Shown: positions 54,530 to 63,792, counted from the first letter of the stretch. The stretch: 64,000 bases of DNA from Deltaproteobacteria bacterium (GCA_029262455.1 JAJCZJ010000055.1:22080-86079); one strand, 5' to 3'. Notes: a model not told the origin generated them from the sequence alone. A program made the numbers and translations.

Positions 54530-56173
54530 ATGAACGCTGACTACTTGGTGATCGGGGGAGGCTTGGCTGGCCTTTCCTTTGCCCTGCGGGTTGCCAAGTC
54601 GGGCAGCGTCATCGTGCTCAATAAAGGTCGCCTACCGGAGAGTGCTACTGCACACGCACAAGGCGGGATCGCCTCCGTGTGGAGCGAGGACGACTCCTTC
54701 GCCTCGCACGTCGCCGACACGGAGCGAGCCGGAGCCGGCCTCTGCAAGCGCGAAGTGGTGGATATGGTGGTTCGTGAGGGGCCCGAGCGCATCCAGGACC
54801 TCATTGACCTCGGTACGCAGTTCTCGCGCGATGGTGACGAGGATAGTGAGTACGACCTTGGGATGGAGGGCGGCCACCGCCACCGACGCATTCTGCACGC
54901 AACCGACGCAACCGGTTGGGAGATCATGCGGGCACTGACCGCGGCTGTCGCGAAGGAGCCGAATATTCAGGTGCTCGAGCGCCACATGGCGATCGATCTC
55001 ATTACAGATGCGAAGCTCGATCCGCTCATCGCAGAGGCATCTTGCTGGGGGGCCTACGTCCTCGACATCGAAGCGGCTACGGTTCGTACGGTGTCAGCGC
55101 GGGCGACTCTCCTCGCTGCGGGCGGCGCGGGCAAGGTCTACCTCTACACATCGAATCCCGACATCGCGAGCGGCGACGGCATCGCCATGGCCTACCGCGC
55201 CGGTGCACCGGTTGCGAATATGGAGTTCATCCAGTTCCACCCGACCTGCCTGTATCACCCGCGCGCGAAATCTTTTTTGATCAGCGAGGCGTTACGCGGC
55301 GAAGGAGCGATTCTGAAGCGGCCGGACGGTGAACCGTTCATGCAGGCCTATCACGCCGATGCAGAGCTGGCGCCGCGCGATGTTGTGGCTCGCGCCATCG
55401 ACAACGAGATGAAAGTGCGTGGTTACGACCATGTCCTGCTCGACATCTCGCATCACGATGCAGCGTTCTTGAAGAAGCGCTTCCCGACGATTCACGAGCG
55501 CTGCCTGAGCTTTGGCTTCGACCTGACTAGCGAACCGCTGCCGGTCGTACCGGCCGAGCACTATTGTTGCGGGGGTGTGATGACCACCCTAGACGGAGCG
55601 ACGCCGTTGAAGCGCCTGTACGCCGCCGGCGAGGTGACGATGACCGGCCTGCACGGCGCCAATCGCCTGGCGTCGAATTCGCTACTCGAGGCGGTGGTCT
55701 TTGGGACGCGAGCGGCGCGGCACGCGGCCGACCTGCTCGGTAGCGATACGGCGGAGGTCCCGACGCTGCCACCCTGGAACCCCGGTAGCGCGGTCGACAG
55801 CGATGAGTCGGTGGTAGTGACGCAAAACTGGGATGAGATCCGTCGTTTTATGTGGAACTACGTCGGCATCGTGCGCTCGAACCGACGACTGGCCCGGGCC
55901 TACCGACGCATCACCGCGCTCAACGAGGAAATCCGGCAATACTATTGGGACTTCATCGTAACCGGAGACCTGATCGAGCTGCGCAACCTGGCAACCGTGG
56001 CGGAGCTGATCATCGCGTCGGCGATCTGGCGCAAAGAGAGCCGCGGTCTGCACTACAACATCGACTACCCGGAGACGGCGCCGCAACCTGTAGACACCGT
56101 GCTGCGCCGCGCTGAGCCGTTTTTCCCCGACGGCGACTTCCTGTCGTCGCTGCAAATGCGCAGCGCCAAATAG
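54530..56173 (+). CDS. nadB: L-aspartate oxidase
   Basis: A 547-aa FAD enzyme that oxidises aspartate to iminoaspartate, the first step of NAD synthesis. The N-terminal FAD loop is YLVIGGGLAGLSFALRVA. The AQGGIASVW segment, the HATDATGWEIM block and RLASNSLLEAVVFGTRAARH are typical. The C-terminal helical domain (IMRSNRRL-like VGIVRSNRRLARA) separates it from succinate dehydrogenase. No nadA or nadC is adjacent. The gene is convergent with acpP. Confidence 0.95.
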   Translation: MNADYLVIGGGLAGLSFALRVAKSGSVIVLNKGRLPESATAHAQGGIASVWSEDDSFASHVADTERAGAGLCKREVVDMVVREGPERIQDLIDLGTQFSRDGDEDSEYDLGMEGGHRHRRILHATDATGWEIMRALTAAVAKEPNIQVLERHMAIDLITDAKLDPLIAEASCWGAYVLDIEAATVRTVSARATLLAAGGAGKVYLYTSNPDIASGDGIAMAYRAGAPVANMEFIQFHPTCLYHPRAKSFLISEALRGEGAILKRPDGEPFMQAYHADAELAPRDVVARAIDNEMKVRGYDHVLLDISHHDAAFLKKRFPTIHERCLSFGFDLTSEPLPVVPAEHYCCGGVMTTLDGATPLKRLYAAGEVTMTGLHGANRLASNSLLEAVVFGTRAARHAADLLGSDTAEVPTLPPWNPGSAVDSDESVVVTQNWDEIRRFMWNYVGIVRSNRRLARAYRRITALNEEIRQYYWDFIVTGDLIELRNLATVAELIIASAIWRKESRGLHYNIDYPETAPQPVDTVLRRAEPFFPDGDFLSSLQMRSAK

Positions 56174-56242
56174 CCGGACGCCTCGTGCTCCCGTGCGTCG
56201 GCCTGCCCGCCTTGAACGACGACGCGCAGGGCGGTGCTCGAC

Positions 56243-56482
56243 CTACGCCTGCTGGCTCTGGATGTGACTCACGACATCTTGGACAGTGCGGATCTTTTCG
56301 ACCTGCTCGTCCGAGATCTCAGTGTCGTAAGCTTCTTCGAGCGCCATGACCAACTCGACAATGTCGAGGGAGTCGGCACCGAGGTCTTCTAAAAACGAAG
56401 CTTCGAGAGTTACCTCGTCTTCGCTGACTCCGAGCTGCTCACAAACGATTTCCCTTACCTTCGATTCGACGTCTGATCCCAT
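56243..56482 (-). CDS. acpP: Acyl carrier protein
   Basis: A 79-aa acidic ACP. The phosphopantetheine Ser is in [19 protein letters not shown] use the ATG at 56482, with AGGAGG 8 nt upstream; a TTG two codons earlier sits too close to it. It is third in the order yceD-rpmF-acpP. The usual plsX, fabH, fabD and fabG genes are not present here; the 70 bp after it separate it from convergent nadB. Confidence 0.96.
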   Translation of the reverse strand: MGSDVESKVREIVCEQLGVSEDEVTLEASFLEDLGADSLDIVELVMALEEAYDTEISDEQVEKIRTVQDVVSHIQSQQA

Positions 56483-56506
56483 CCCCAACTCCTCCTAGGT
56501 CGCCGC

Positions 56507-56689
56507 TTAGTCGTCGATCTCGATGACTTGTCGCCCACGATACAAACCACAATGCGGGCAAGCCCGGTGCCGCACCATCTGTTCGCCACAGTCCGGGCAT
56601 TCCGCTGTCGCCACGGTCGCCGTGATTGCATCGTGCGCGCGCCGCTTGTTGCGCTTTGACGTGGATGTTCTTCGTTTTGGAACTGGCAT
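56507..56689 (-). CDS. rpmF: 50S ribosomal protein L32
   Basis: A 60-aa basic protein with the L32 N-terminus MPVPKRRTSTSKRNKRRAH. The zinc-binding set ECPDCGE and ACPHCG is complete (four Cys), as in the zinc-containing C+ form. It lies between yceD and acpP on the same strand. Confidence 0.97.
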   Translation of the reverse strand: MPVPKRRTSTSKRNKRRAHDAITATVATAECPDCGEQMVRHRACPHCGLYRGRQVIEIDD

Positions 56690-56735
56690 TGTCGCGTGCT
56701 CCTGTGTTTGTGTTTCTCTTGTCTGTTTCTATTGC

Positions 56736-57260
56736 TCAGCGGTCAACCCGAAGTGACCGAAACAGGGCCATTCTCGGATCACCCTCTGATTGTTGGCAGT
56801 CACAGGATTCTCGGTTGCGGTTGATGCCGCAGCGCGAGCACAATCCCTGACAATCTTCTTTGCACAGCGGCGTCGTTGGTAAGTTCAGCAGAATTTGCTC
56901 ACGAATCAAAGGCGCGAGATCAACTTCTTCCCCTTCATATACGCTGAAATCAACGTCTTCATCCCCACCCGTTTCGTTCGTTTGCTCGCGCGGGGTCACC
57001 AAGAAGTGGAACCCGGCTTCGATCTCCAGCGCAAATTCTTCCATGCAACGAGCACAACGCCCGAGCAGTGGCGCTTCGATCGAACCATCGAAAAAGAGAT
57101 CTTGGGCTGCGCAATAGTACGTCAATCGAACTGATGTCGGAGCCTCGCTGCGAAACTCCTCTCCATGACCCTGTTTGAGCGCAGGGTTCAGCTCAGACGC
57201 GGCTTGCTCGAACTCGACCTCCTCGGTGGATTCTGTAATGTCTCCGACGCGTATCTTCAT
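56736..57260 (-). CDS. yceD: YceD (DUF177) family protein
   Basis: A 174-aa protein of the DUF177/YceD family, which in bacteria and plastids is tied to 23S rRNA processing and accumulation. The Cys-containing ALLGRCARCMEEF-type segment (PLLGRCARCMEEFAL) and the C-terminal CKEDCQGLCSRCGINRNRESC are typical. It sits before rpmF, its standard neighbour. Confidence 0.9.
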   Translation of the reverse strand: MKIRVGDITESTEEVEFEQAASELNPALKQGHGEEFRSEAPTSVRLTYYCAAQDLFFDGSIEAPLLGRCARCMEEFALEIEAGFHFLVTPREQTNETGGDEDVDFSVYEGEEVDLAPLIREQILLNLPTTPLCKEDCQGLCSRCGINRNRESCDCQQSEGDPRMALFRSLRVDR

Positions 57261-57333
57261 TCGCGTCTATCCTCAAACGCTGTTCGGAACCTACCCAACG
57301 ACCTGCTTTAAAGCAAGCTGGCCAATGCCTTTG

Positions 57334-58344
57334 TCAGCGCTCGTCCATCCGCTTCTCGAGCTTCCTCAACCGGGAAAATAGGTCGCCCAATCGCGTCCAC
57401 AAGACAGCGACACGCCGCCACTGCTGGACCGGGATCGCCGGAAAGCCACCAACCGTTGCCCCGCCCTCCACGTCGCCCGTAACGCCGGCGCGGCCCGCTA
57501 CGCGAGCCCCATCACCAATAGAAAGATGGCCGGCAACGCCGACTTGCCCGCCGAGCTGAACCCACGAGCCGACTCGCGAACTCCCGGCGAGTCCGGTCTG
57601 CGAGGCTACGACCGAATGGTCACCGATGCTGCAGCCGTGGCCAATCTGCACCAGATTGTCTATTTTGACGCCGTTGCCGATGAGGGTTTCGCCAATCGTG
57701 GCGCGATCAATCGTCGCGTTTGCACCAACTTCCACATCGTTACCGATTCTGACGATCCCGCTCTGAATGAGTTTTTCGAGCCGGCCTTCCGGCACTGGAA
57801 CGTACCCGAAGCCGTCCGACCCGATCACCACGCCCGCGTGCAGCGTGACCCGGTCACCGATGCGCGAAAACTCGCGTACGACTGCCGAGGCGTGAGCGGC
57901 GAAGTTGTCGCCAATTTTTGACCCATAGCCGATCGTCACGTTTGGACCGAGGCGCGCATCTCGACCGATCTCGACCTCGTCCTCGATCACCGTGCACGGG
58001 CCGATCGAAGCACCCTGCCCCACGTGGGCTCCTGTGGCGATCACAGCGCTCGGATGAATTCCGTCGGCAACTGGCGGCGGCTCGTAAAACAGTTTCAGGG
58101 CCCGAGTAAAGGCGACGTATGGTTCGGCTGTCCGGAGTGTCGCGACCGCACCGACTTCGGCGTCCGGCGAGACAATCACCGCGCTCGCGGTGGTGTTCCG
58201 CAAGTACTGCGCGTAGCGCGGGTTGGCGACGAAGCAGAGATCTCCCGGCTCGGCCGACTCGATCGGCCACAATCGGCGAACCTCAATACTGCCATCCCCC
58301 TGCAACTCACAGTCGAGTACTCGAGCGATCTCGTCCAGGCGCAT
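57334..58344 (-). CDS. lpxD: UDP-3-O-(3-hydroxyacyl)glucosamine N-acyltransferase
   Basis: A 336-aa lipid A biosynthesis enzyme. The N-terminal uridine-binding domain (about residues 1-100) includes PGDLCFVANPRYAQYL. A long left-handed beta-helix of hexapeptide repeats follows (GQGASIGPCTVIEDEVEIGR, then GAHVGQ-like turns), with the catalytic His in IGHGCSIGDHSV. I start at the ATG at 58344; the frame runs 26 codons further upstream, but only through a short tandem repeat. It implies a lipopolysaccharide-type outer membrane. No lpxA, fabZ or bamA is adjacent. Confidence 0.95.
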   Translation of the reverse strand: MRLDEIARVLDCELQGDGSIEVRRLWPIESAEPGDLCFVANPRYAQYLRNTTASAVIVSPDAEVGAVATLRTAEPYVAFTRALKLFYEPPPVADGIHPSAVIATGAHVGQGASIGPCTVIEDEVEIGRDARLGPNVTIGYGSKIGDNFAAHASAVVREFSRIGDRVTLHAGVVIGSDGFGYVPVPEGRLEKLIQSGIVRIGNDVEVGANATIDRATIGETLIGNGVKIDNLVQIGHGCSIGDHSVVASQTGLAGSSRVGSWVQLGGQVGVAGHLSIGDGARVAGRAGVTGDVEGGATVGGFPAIPVQQWRRVAVLWTRLGDLFSRLRKLEKRMDER

Positions 58345-58360
58345 AGCCGGAAGTTTATAG

Positions 58361-58400
58361 TCGAAAAGTCGAAGGTCGAAAAGTCGAAAGTCGAAAGTCG
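58361..58400. repeat. TCGAAAG-type short tandem repeat
   Basis: Units TCGAAAAG, TCGAAGG, TCGAAAAG, TCGAAAG and TCGAAAG follow one another, then TCGG. Unit length varies between 7 and 8 bp. The tract lies 16 bp before the lpxD start, in its leader, where length change could matter. It extends the open frame artificially as Phe-Asp-Xaa-Arg/Leu repeats. Confidence 0.85.
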
Positions 58401-58590
58401 GACCCTGCGGGCCAGCCGCCACCGAAATCCCCCTTCGACCCTAGGCAAGCGCGGAGCGCGCCTTCGACCAGCCGCGAAGCGGCCGTTGCTAGCGCCGCAT
58501 TGCTATGCTAACCGCCAAGACTTCATCCAAGGTCAGGCGCGAGGCCCCTTTTGGGCGGCGCCCTTCACGAGAAAAAGATAGGCGAGGTGG

Positions 58591-59463
58591 ATGCCAGAGC
58601 TCACGTTTGGAATACCTAAGGGAAGTCTAGAATCGACGACCCTCGAGCTCTTCAGGCGCTCGGGATGGAAGATCAAGGGCGGTAGTCGCAGCTATTTTCC
58701 GAGCGTAGATGATGACGAGATGCGTTGCGTGTTGGCGCGTCCGCAGGAAATGTCTCGCTACATCGAGAACGGGGCTCTCGATGCGGGAATTACCGGCAAA
58801 GATTGGACCCTAGAGAACCAGTCGGATGTCCACGTCGTCGGTGACTTCGTGTACTCCAAGGCGAGTATGCGGCCAACCCGCTGGGTCGTCGTTGTCGACG
58901 GTGACTCTCCGGTATCAGACATCAAGCAGCTCGAAGGCAAGCGCGTCGCAACCGAGATGGTCGGCCTGACCAAGCGCTACTTCGCCGAGCACGGAGTCAA
59001 TGTGGAGGTCGAGTTCTCTTGGGGCGCAACCGAGGCCAAGGTCGCGCAGGGCCTGGTCGATGCGATCGTCGAGGTCACAGAGACCGGAAGCACGATCAAG
59101 GCTCACGGCCTCAAGATCATTCACCAGATCTGTGAATCAAATCCGCAGCTGATCGCTGGCAAGCAGGCGTGGGAAGATCCTTGGAAGCGCGCCAAGATTG
59201 AGCAGATAGCGCTCCTATTGAACGGCGCCCTGCAGGCCGAGGCGAAGGTTGGGCTCAAGATGAACGTTCGCAAGGACGTGCTCGACGAGATCGTCGGGAA
59301 GATTCCGAGCATCACGGCACCAACCGTCTCCCCGCTTTACAAGAGCGACTGGTTCGCGGTGGAGACGGTGATCGCCGAGCACGTGGTGCGCGACTTGATC
59401 CCGGAGCTGCGCAAAGCCGGCGTCGAGGGCATTATCGAGTATCCCCTCAACAAGGTGATCTAG
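58591..59463 (+). CDS. hisG: ATP phosphoribosyltransferase, long form
   Basis: A 290-aa HisG with the C-terminal ACT-like regulatory domain (about residues 210-290), so it is feedback-sensitive to histidine and needs no HisZ. The N-terminal [20 protein letters not shown] is typical. The PRPP loop is in [20 protein letters not shown], and KINEPN-like residues are present. The first step of histidine synthesis. No other his gene is adjacent. Start ATG with GCGAGGTGG upstream. Confidence 0.95.
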   Translation: MPELTFGIPKGSLESTTLELFRRSGWKIKGGSRSYFPSVDDDEMRCVLARPQEMSRYIENGALDAGITGKDWTLENQSDVHVVGDFVYSKASMRPTRWVVVVDGDSPVSDIKQLEGKRVATEMVGLTKRYFAEHGVNVEVEFSWGATEAKVAQGLVDAIVEVTETGSTIKAHGLKIIHQICESNPQLIAGKQAWEDPWKRAKIEQIALLLNGALQAEAKVGLKMNVRKDVLDEIVGKIPSITAPTVSPLYKSDWFAVETVIAEHVVRDLIPELRKAGVEGIIEYPLNKVI

Positions 59464-59490
59464 CATCCCATCGCGACTGAAGGAGTCGAA

Positions 59491-59880
59491 GTGAAAACGT
59501 CAAACACGATCCTCGCTCACGTTGTCTCGGCGGCCGTCCTGGCAACAGCCCTTGCCGCATGTACGGGGCAGAGCACCGAAGACCGAGCGCGTGAGGCTGC
59601 GGCCGACATTCGGGCCTCGATCCAAGACTTCGATGTGCCGGCTCTCAACCAAAAGGTCGAGAAAGCAATGATCGTCGAAGTCCAAACGCAATTGACTTCG
59701 CTGAAAGACTATATGGGCGAGGTCAGCGGCGAGATGGACCAGGTCCTGGTGAACGCGATCCAGGCCTTCCAACGAAGGCAGAACGAGGCCATTCCCTGGT
59801 ATCTCTTCTGGACGCGCACGCCGAATGACGGCCTGATCGACGACGAGCTGCGCGCCGATCTAGCTCGGGCAGCGAGCTAG
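59491..59880 (+). CDS. Small lipoprotein, possible peptidoglycan-binding-like tail
   Basis: A 129-aa protein with signal peptide and lipobox LAAC (Cys24). A helical region follows (about 25-90, many charged residues). The segment LVNAIQAFQRRQNEAIP and the C-terminal NDGLIDDELRADLARA loosely resemble a peptidoglycan-binding PG_binding_1 motif ('aIqaFQ...g...dG..d..l...L'), although the spacing is stretched. The GTG start has GAAGGAG 5 nt upstream. It lies 27 bp after hisG. Function unknown. Confidence 0.7.
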   Translation: MKTSNTILAHVVSAAVLATALAACTGQSTEDRAREAAADIRASIQDFDVPALNQKVEKAMIVEVQTQLTSLKDYMGEVSGEMDQVLVNAIQAFQRRQNEAIPWYLFWTRTPNDGLIDDELRADLARAAS

Positions 59881-59923
59881 ATCTTCCAAGCCAACATCCC
59901 AGGTCCCAAAGACGATGCTCCGT

Positions 59924-59949
59924 CCCCCGGGATTTGCCCCCGGGATTTG
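59924..59949. repeat. Perfect 13-bp tandem duplication
   Basis: CCCCCGGGATTTG occurs twice without a gap (59924-59936 and 59937-59949). Each unit contains the palindrome CCCGGG. It lies in the gap between the lipoprotein gene and the convergent 59965 gene. Confidence 0.85.
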
Positions 59950-59964
59950 GGATTGAGGGTTGAG

Positions 59965-60162
59965 CTACTCCTGCATGCGGTCGATGATCTCGTTGTATCG
60001 GCCCTGCCGCTCGAGTTCATCGTTCTTGCGTGCCTCGCGCAATGCGAGGTACGTGAAGTAGAACAACAGCACCATCAACCCGACAATCGGAATGTTGTCG
60101 GGAAGCGTCAGAATATACAGAAAGTGAGCGAGCGGTGTGTTTGGTCCGGCAGCAGCAAGCAC
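59965..60162 (-). CDS. Small single-helix membrane protein
   Basis: A 65-aa protein. A conserved-looking PLAHFLYILTLPDNIPIVG leads into the helix VGLMVLLFYFTYLALRE, followed by a charged tail (ARKNDELERQGRYNEIIDRM). Similar short proteins with 'TLPDNIPI' occur in deltaproteobacterial genomes, sometimes near respiratory genes. The GTG start has AGGGA upstream. No function assigned. Confidence 0.6.
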   Translation of the reverse strand: MLAAAGPNTPLAHFLYILTLPDNIPIVGLMVLLFYFTYLALREARKNDELERQGRYNEIIDRMQE

Positions 60163-60313
60163 GATGTCCCTCCAATGCTTTTCGGCTAACAGCGCCCCCG
60201 AACCTTGTCAAGATTGACCGAGGGGCGGCTGGCTCCGTCTTGCGCCGAAATTGCTCTCGAATCAATGCCTAGTCTTCCTAAGAATTGGTTCGCTCGAACA
60301 TTGAAACTCCACC

Positions 60314-61120
60314 ATGAGCGCGATGAGCGTGATGGGCACGATGAGTGACGTCCTCTCAATCGAACACTTCGATCAGGTCGCACGACTTACCTTGAATCGT
60401 CCCGAGCAGCGCAACGCGCTCAACCGCTCGTTGCGGATGGCCTTGGCGAAAGCCTTTCGCGACCTCGCCGAGGCGTCACGCGTGATTGTTCTCACCGGTT
60501 CCGGCGCTGCCTTCTGTGCAGGCTTCGACCTGGCTGAGCTCGCCGCCGGCGGCGACAACGCTGCCGATGCTGGAGCGGATTTCAGCACCGAGCTGATTCC
60601 GGCGATCGCCGATTATCCCGGGCCAATCATCGCGGCCGTCAACGGGGCGGCTGCGACGGCTGGGTTCGAGTTGGCTCTGGCCTGCGATCTCATGATCGCA
60701 TCGACCGCGGCCAAGTTCGCCGACACTCACGCGCGGGTCGGGATCCTACCGGGGTGGGGACTGAGTCAGCGGTTGCCGAGGTTGATTGGGATTGCCCGCG
60801 CCAAGGAGTTGTCCTTCACGGGGAACTTCGTCGCCGCCGATCTGGCCTATGAGTGGGGCCTGGTCAATCGAGTCGTCGCGCCTGAGCAGCTGTTGCCGGC
60901 AGCTCACGAACTTGCCGATGACATGATTTCGAGCAATCCGGGTACGTTGGTTGCCTACAAGCGACTGATCGACGAAGGCTTCGCCATGCCCCTGGCGCAG
61001 GCCATGCGACACGAAGCCGACGCCGCCCTGGCTTCCGCGCAAGCACTGACAGGCGAAGTCGCTGGCGCACGCAAGGAATCGCTGCAAAAGCGATTTCGCA
61101 ACCGGAGCTCTGACGACTGA
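60314..61120 (+). CDS. Enoyl-CoA hydratase/isomerase family protein, one catalytic Glu missing
   Basis: A 268-aa crotonase. The oxyanion segment is GAAFCAGFDLAEL. The first Glu is kept (TAGFELALACD). The second is lost: the family's 'FGQPEI.LGI.PG.GG' reads FADTHARVGILPGWGLSQRL. Members with FADTHARVG-type sequence are usually annotated enoyl-CoA hydratase, but hydratase chemistry normally uses both Glu. The first nine codons contain four in-frame ATG; the real start may be 60341 (MSDVLSIEHF). It is divergent from the 60162 gene and ends before a terminator. Confidence 0.88.
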   Translation: MSAMSVMGTMSDVLSIEHFDQVARLTLNRPEQRNALNRSLRMALAKAFRDLAEASRVIVLTGSGAAFCAGFDLAELAAGGDNAADAGADFSTELIPAIADYPGPIIAAVNGAAATAGFELALACDLMIASTAAKFADTHARVGILPGWGLSQRLPRLIGIARAKELSFTGNFVAADLAYEWGLVNRVVAPEQLLPAAHELADDMISSNPGTLVAYKRLIDEGFAMPLAQAMRHEADAALASAQALTGEVAGARKESLQKRFRNRSSDD

Positions 61121-61145
61121 GTGAGCTGTCCCGGCTCAATGAGAA

Positions 61146-61169
61146 ACGCCCGCCGAAATCGGCGGGCGT
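61146..61169. terminator. Hairpin between convergent genes
   Basis: ACGCCCGCCGA and TCGGCGGGCGT form a perfect 11-bp stem around AA. The hairpin lies 25 bp after the crotonase stop, before the convergent exported-protein gene. No clear T-run on the plus strand. Confidence 0.7.
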
Positions 61170-61234
61170 ACTCAATATCTTTCAGGCCGCGATTCGTCGC
61201 GAAAACGCGTACCGCAGCTTCGAGCTAACCACGC

Positions 61235-61957
61235 CTACGGCTCGGCGAGCTCTTCGACGACCTCGTCCATGATGACGACTTCTTCGACTACGGTGGACTC
61301 AGGTTGAATGATGACGACCCGGGCCTCGTCAGCGGGCTCAATGATGATCGTCTCTTCCATCGCTCCGACTTCGACCGGGACCGCTTCGCCCTCGGGCTCG
61401 ATCTCGATGATCTCTTCGATGACAATCTCCTCGCCGATGGGGATCTCGACGCCGTCCGGCAGGGGGAGCCCCGTTGGCGCGGACTCGTAGTACGGCTCTT
61501 GGATGACGACCGGCGCCGCCGAGGCCATCGCGCCGGAGGCGGAGCCCTTCATCGGCTTCGCTGTCAGCAGCCGTTGCAGGATCGACCCGTCGAGCTTGCC
61601 GATGAACTTGCGCACGCCGTAGTCACGCATCGAAGGCGAGACGTTGACCCGCCCGAACGCCACGTACCGGCGCCCCTCAATGTAGTAGAGTCGGACCTCG
61701 TACGCCAGAAAAGGGTCGGATAGTTCGACCTTCTGAAACTCAGCGTACTCCGGGCGACCGTAAGCCTTGATCCAGTCCCTCAGCTCGCTGTTCAGTCCCA
61801 TTTCGTTCGTCAGCTCGGTATAGCCGAGCAAGATCGGCTCGCCGACATCGACGATCCCGACACGATACGGATCCTCGCGAAATTCCAGCGCGTGCGCCGC
61901 AGAAATCCAAGTCAGTACGAGTGTACCGAGCCCCACCAGCAGTGTTTTTGATCGCAT
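61235..61957 (-). CDS. Exported protein with a long acidic C-terminal tail
   Basis: A 240-aa protein. A signal peptide (LLVGLGTLVLTWISAAHA) is followed by about 110 residues of folded-looking sequence (FREDPYRVGIVDVGEPILLG, YEVRLYYIEGRRYVAFGRV). The last 90 residues are a low-complexity tail rich in Glu, Ile and Val (EEIVIEEIIEIEPEGEAVPV), with net strong negative charge. No domain recognised. Neighbouring genes are two crotonases on both sides, without obvious link. Confidence 0.65.
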   Translation of the reverse strand: MRSKTLLVGLGTLVLTWISAAHALEFREDPYRVGIVDVGEPILLGYTELTNEMGLNSELRDWIKAYGRPEYAEFQKVELSDPFLAYEVRLYYIEGRRYVAFGRVNVSPSMRDYGVRKFIGKLDGSILQRLLTAKPMKGSASGAMASAAPVVIQEPYYESAPTGLPLPDGVEIPIGEEIVIEEIIEIEPEGEAVPVEVGAMEETIIIEPADEARVVIIQPESTVVEEVVIMDEVVEELAEP

Positions 61958-62069
61958 TCCTCAGCCTCCTCGTCGCAGAGGCTACGGGCGAGCATGTGGG
62001 TCGTCAAGCGACAATTTTGCGCACATGACCAATCGAGGCCGGATATCGGCCGCTGCTGTGGCGGATGCC

Positions 62070-62870
62070 TCAGCAGCCGCTGAAGCGGGGCGGGCGTTTT
62101 TCGAGGAAAGCCCGGACTCCTTCGCGATAGTCTTCACTATCGAAACAGTGGCGAATCGCGTCTCGAATTGCCGCGGTATCGCGTTCCGCGGACGCTTTCG
62201 CGACTTGCTGAATGGCGAGTTTGTGTGCCGCGAGGGTGCGCGGAGCTCCGGAAGCCATGCCCTCCGCTTCGCGACGCACCAGATCTTGGAGTTGTTCCGC
62301 GGGCGAGACTCGGTGCACGAGCCCGAGCCGCACCGCCTCGTCTGCGCCAACCACGCGACCAGTCAACAACAGATCCGACGCCGTCCCGGCGCCAACGATC
62401 TGCACCAGACGTTCCACCGCGTGTAGTGGATAGGCGAGTCCGAGCCGCAATGCCGGGATGGCGAACCGTGCCTCAGCCGACGCGATCCGCAGGTCGCAGG
62501 ATGCGGCGACGGATACGCCGCCGCCGTAGCAGAGGCCGTTGACCATTGCGATAATCGGCGTGGAGCAGGACTCCAGCGCTCCCCAGGTTTCCTCCGAGAG
62601 CTGATCGTAAGCGCGGGCCGCAGTGGAGTCCCCTCGAATCTCTTCGAACTCTCGAATATCGGCACCGGAGATAAAGGCCTTGTCGCCGGCTCCACGCACG
62701 ACGATGACGCGGATTTCGGGTGCGCGATCGAGATCGACGACCGCCTCCTTGAGCCCACTCCAAACGGCGGCGTTGAGTGCGTTGTGGGCCTCGGGTCGGT
62801 TGATGGTCAGCCAAGCGATTGGCGCGTCGCGATGGATGACGATGGCTGCTTCTTTGGACTCGGTAGGCAT
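62070..62870 (-). CDS. Crotonase-fold protein lacking both catalytic Glu
   Basis: A 266-aa crotonase-fold protein. The N-terminal TINRPEAHNALNAAVW and the oxyanion segment KAFISGADIREF are normal. Both hydratase Glu positions are changed. The usual GGG-x-E reads YGGGVSVAASCD (Ser), and the usual PE-x-x-LG reads FAIPALRLGLAYPLHAVERL (Ala). It should therefore not act as a standard hydratase; isomerase, thioesterase or decarboxylase-type chemistry in this superfamily is possible. I start at ATG 62870; upstream sequence in this frame is not protein-like. Divergent from the Smr gene. Confidence 0.87.
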   Translation of the reverse strand: MPTESKEAAIVIHRDAPIAWLTINRPEAHNALNAAVWSGLKEAVVDLDRAPEIRVIVVRGAGDKAFISGADIREFEEIRGDSTAARAYDQLSEETWGALESCSTPIIAMVNGLCYGGGVSVAASCDLRIASAEARFAIPALRLGLAYPLHAVERLVQIVGAGTASDLLLTGRVVGADEAVRLGLVHRVSPAEQLQDLVRREAEGMASGAPRTLAAHKLAIQQVAKASAERDTAAIRDAIRHCFDSEDYREGVRAFLEKRPPRFSGC

Positions 62871-62944
62871 AGACGGCCAGATTGAACCACCTGCCCACCG
62901 CGCCGGCAATAGCAACCCCGAGGCATCAATGAGACAATTGAGCC

Positions 62945-63706
62945 GTGCGCCGCAAGAAGAAAAAACAAAAGGCCGCTGTAGCGAAGCCGCCTTCGTTTTC
63001 AAACAATCCGTTTGGTGGACTGCACAGAACCCGTGCCGCGGCAGCGAGCGAACAGGCCGACGAGCTGCAACGGCGCACCAAACGCAGCGTTGACGCACCG
63101 TCCCCGCCGCCAGCCGTCGTACCGACCGAGCAAGATCTCTTCGCTACCGCGATGTCGGACGTCGCGCCACTTTCGGAAGAGCAGCGGGCGGTCGTCCCCC
63201 GCCCGGCTCCGCCCAACCGACCACAGCCGATCGAAAAGGAAGATGCAGAGGCGCTAGCCGAGCTCTCCGATCTCGTTTCGGGTGAGGGCGCGTTCGACAT
63301 CACCGACACGACCGAGTTCCTCGAAGGCGCAGCGGCAGGTGTCGATCCGGGGCTAGTGCGCAAGTTGCGGCGCGGCCACTTTGCGTTTCGTCGCCACCTC
63401 GACCTACATCGAATGAGAGTCGACGAAGCGCGTGCTGCCGTCGATGGATTCCTGCGCCAGGCGATCCGAGAGAGCGACCGCTGTGTGTTGATCGTTCACG
63501 GGCGCGGCCTGAACTCGCCGGCTGGTGTCCCCGTGCTCAAGAGACATCTCGTCGACTGGCTGTCACGCGGCGCCTGGGCGCGCTCGGTGCTTGCCTTCAC
63601 CAGCGCCCGCCCCTGCGACGGCGGCGCCGGTGCGCTCTACGTCTTGATGCGCCGCCAGCGCGATTCGAAGAAGCGGATCCGGGTTACGCAGGGCGCGAAG
63701 TGGTGA
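62945..63706 (+). CDS. Smr-domain protein (YdaL-like)
   Basis: A 253-aa protein. The basic N-terminus (MRRKKKKQKAAVAK) and a Pro/Ala-rich linker of about 130 residues precede a C-terminal Smr domain. It has the LDLH motif (HLDLHRMRVDEARAAVDGFL) and the HGRG motif (CVLIVHGRGLNSPAGVPVLK), and ends in the SARPCDGGAGALYVLMRR segment. Smr domains nick or cleave DNA or RNA. GTG start. Confidence 0.92.
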   Translation: MRRKKKKQKAAVAKPPSFSNNPFGGLHRTRAAAASEQADELQRRTKRSVDAPSPPPAVVPTEQDLFATAMSDVAPLSEEQRAVVPRPAPPNRPQPIEKEDAEALAELSDLVSGEGAFDITDTTEFLEGAAAGVDPGLVRKLRRGHFAFRRHLDLHRMRVDEARAAVDGFLRQAIRESDRCVLIVHGRGLNSPAGVPVLKRHLVDWLSRGAWARSVLAFTSARPCDGGAGALYVLMRRQRDSKKRIRVTQGAKW

Positions 63707-63792
63707 GATTGTCTTTCCCCTCTTTACGAGACTGTCGATTGATGCAGCGACACTAGTGTTGCAGGGAACCCGAAAGCCTTCTCCTCTACCGG

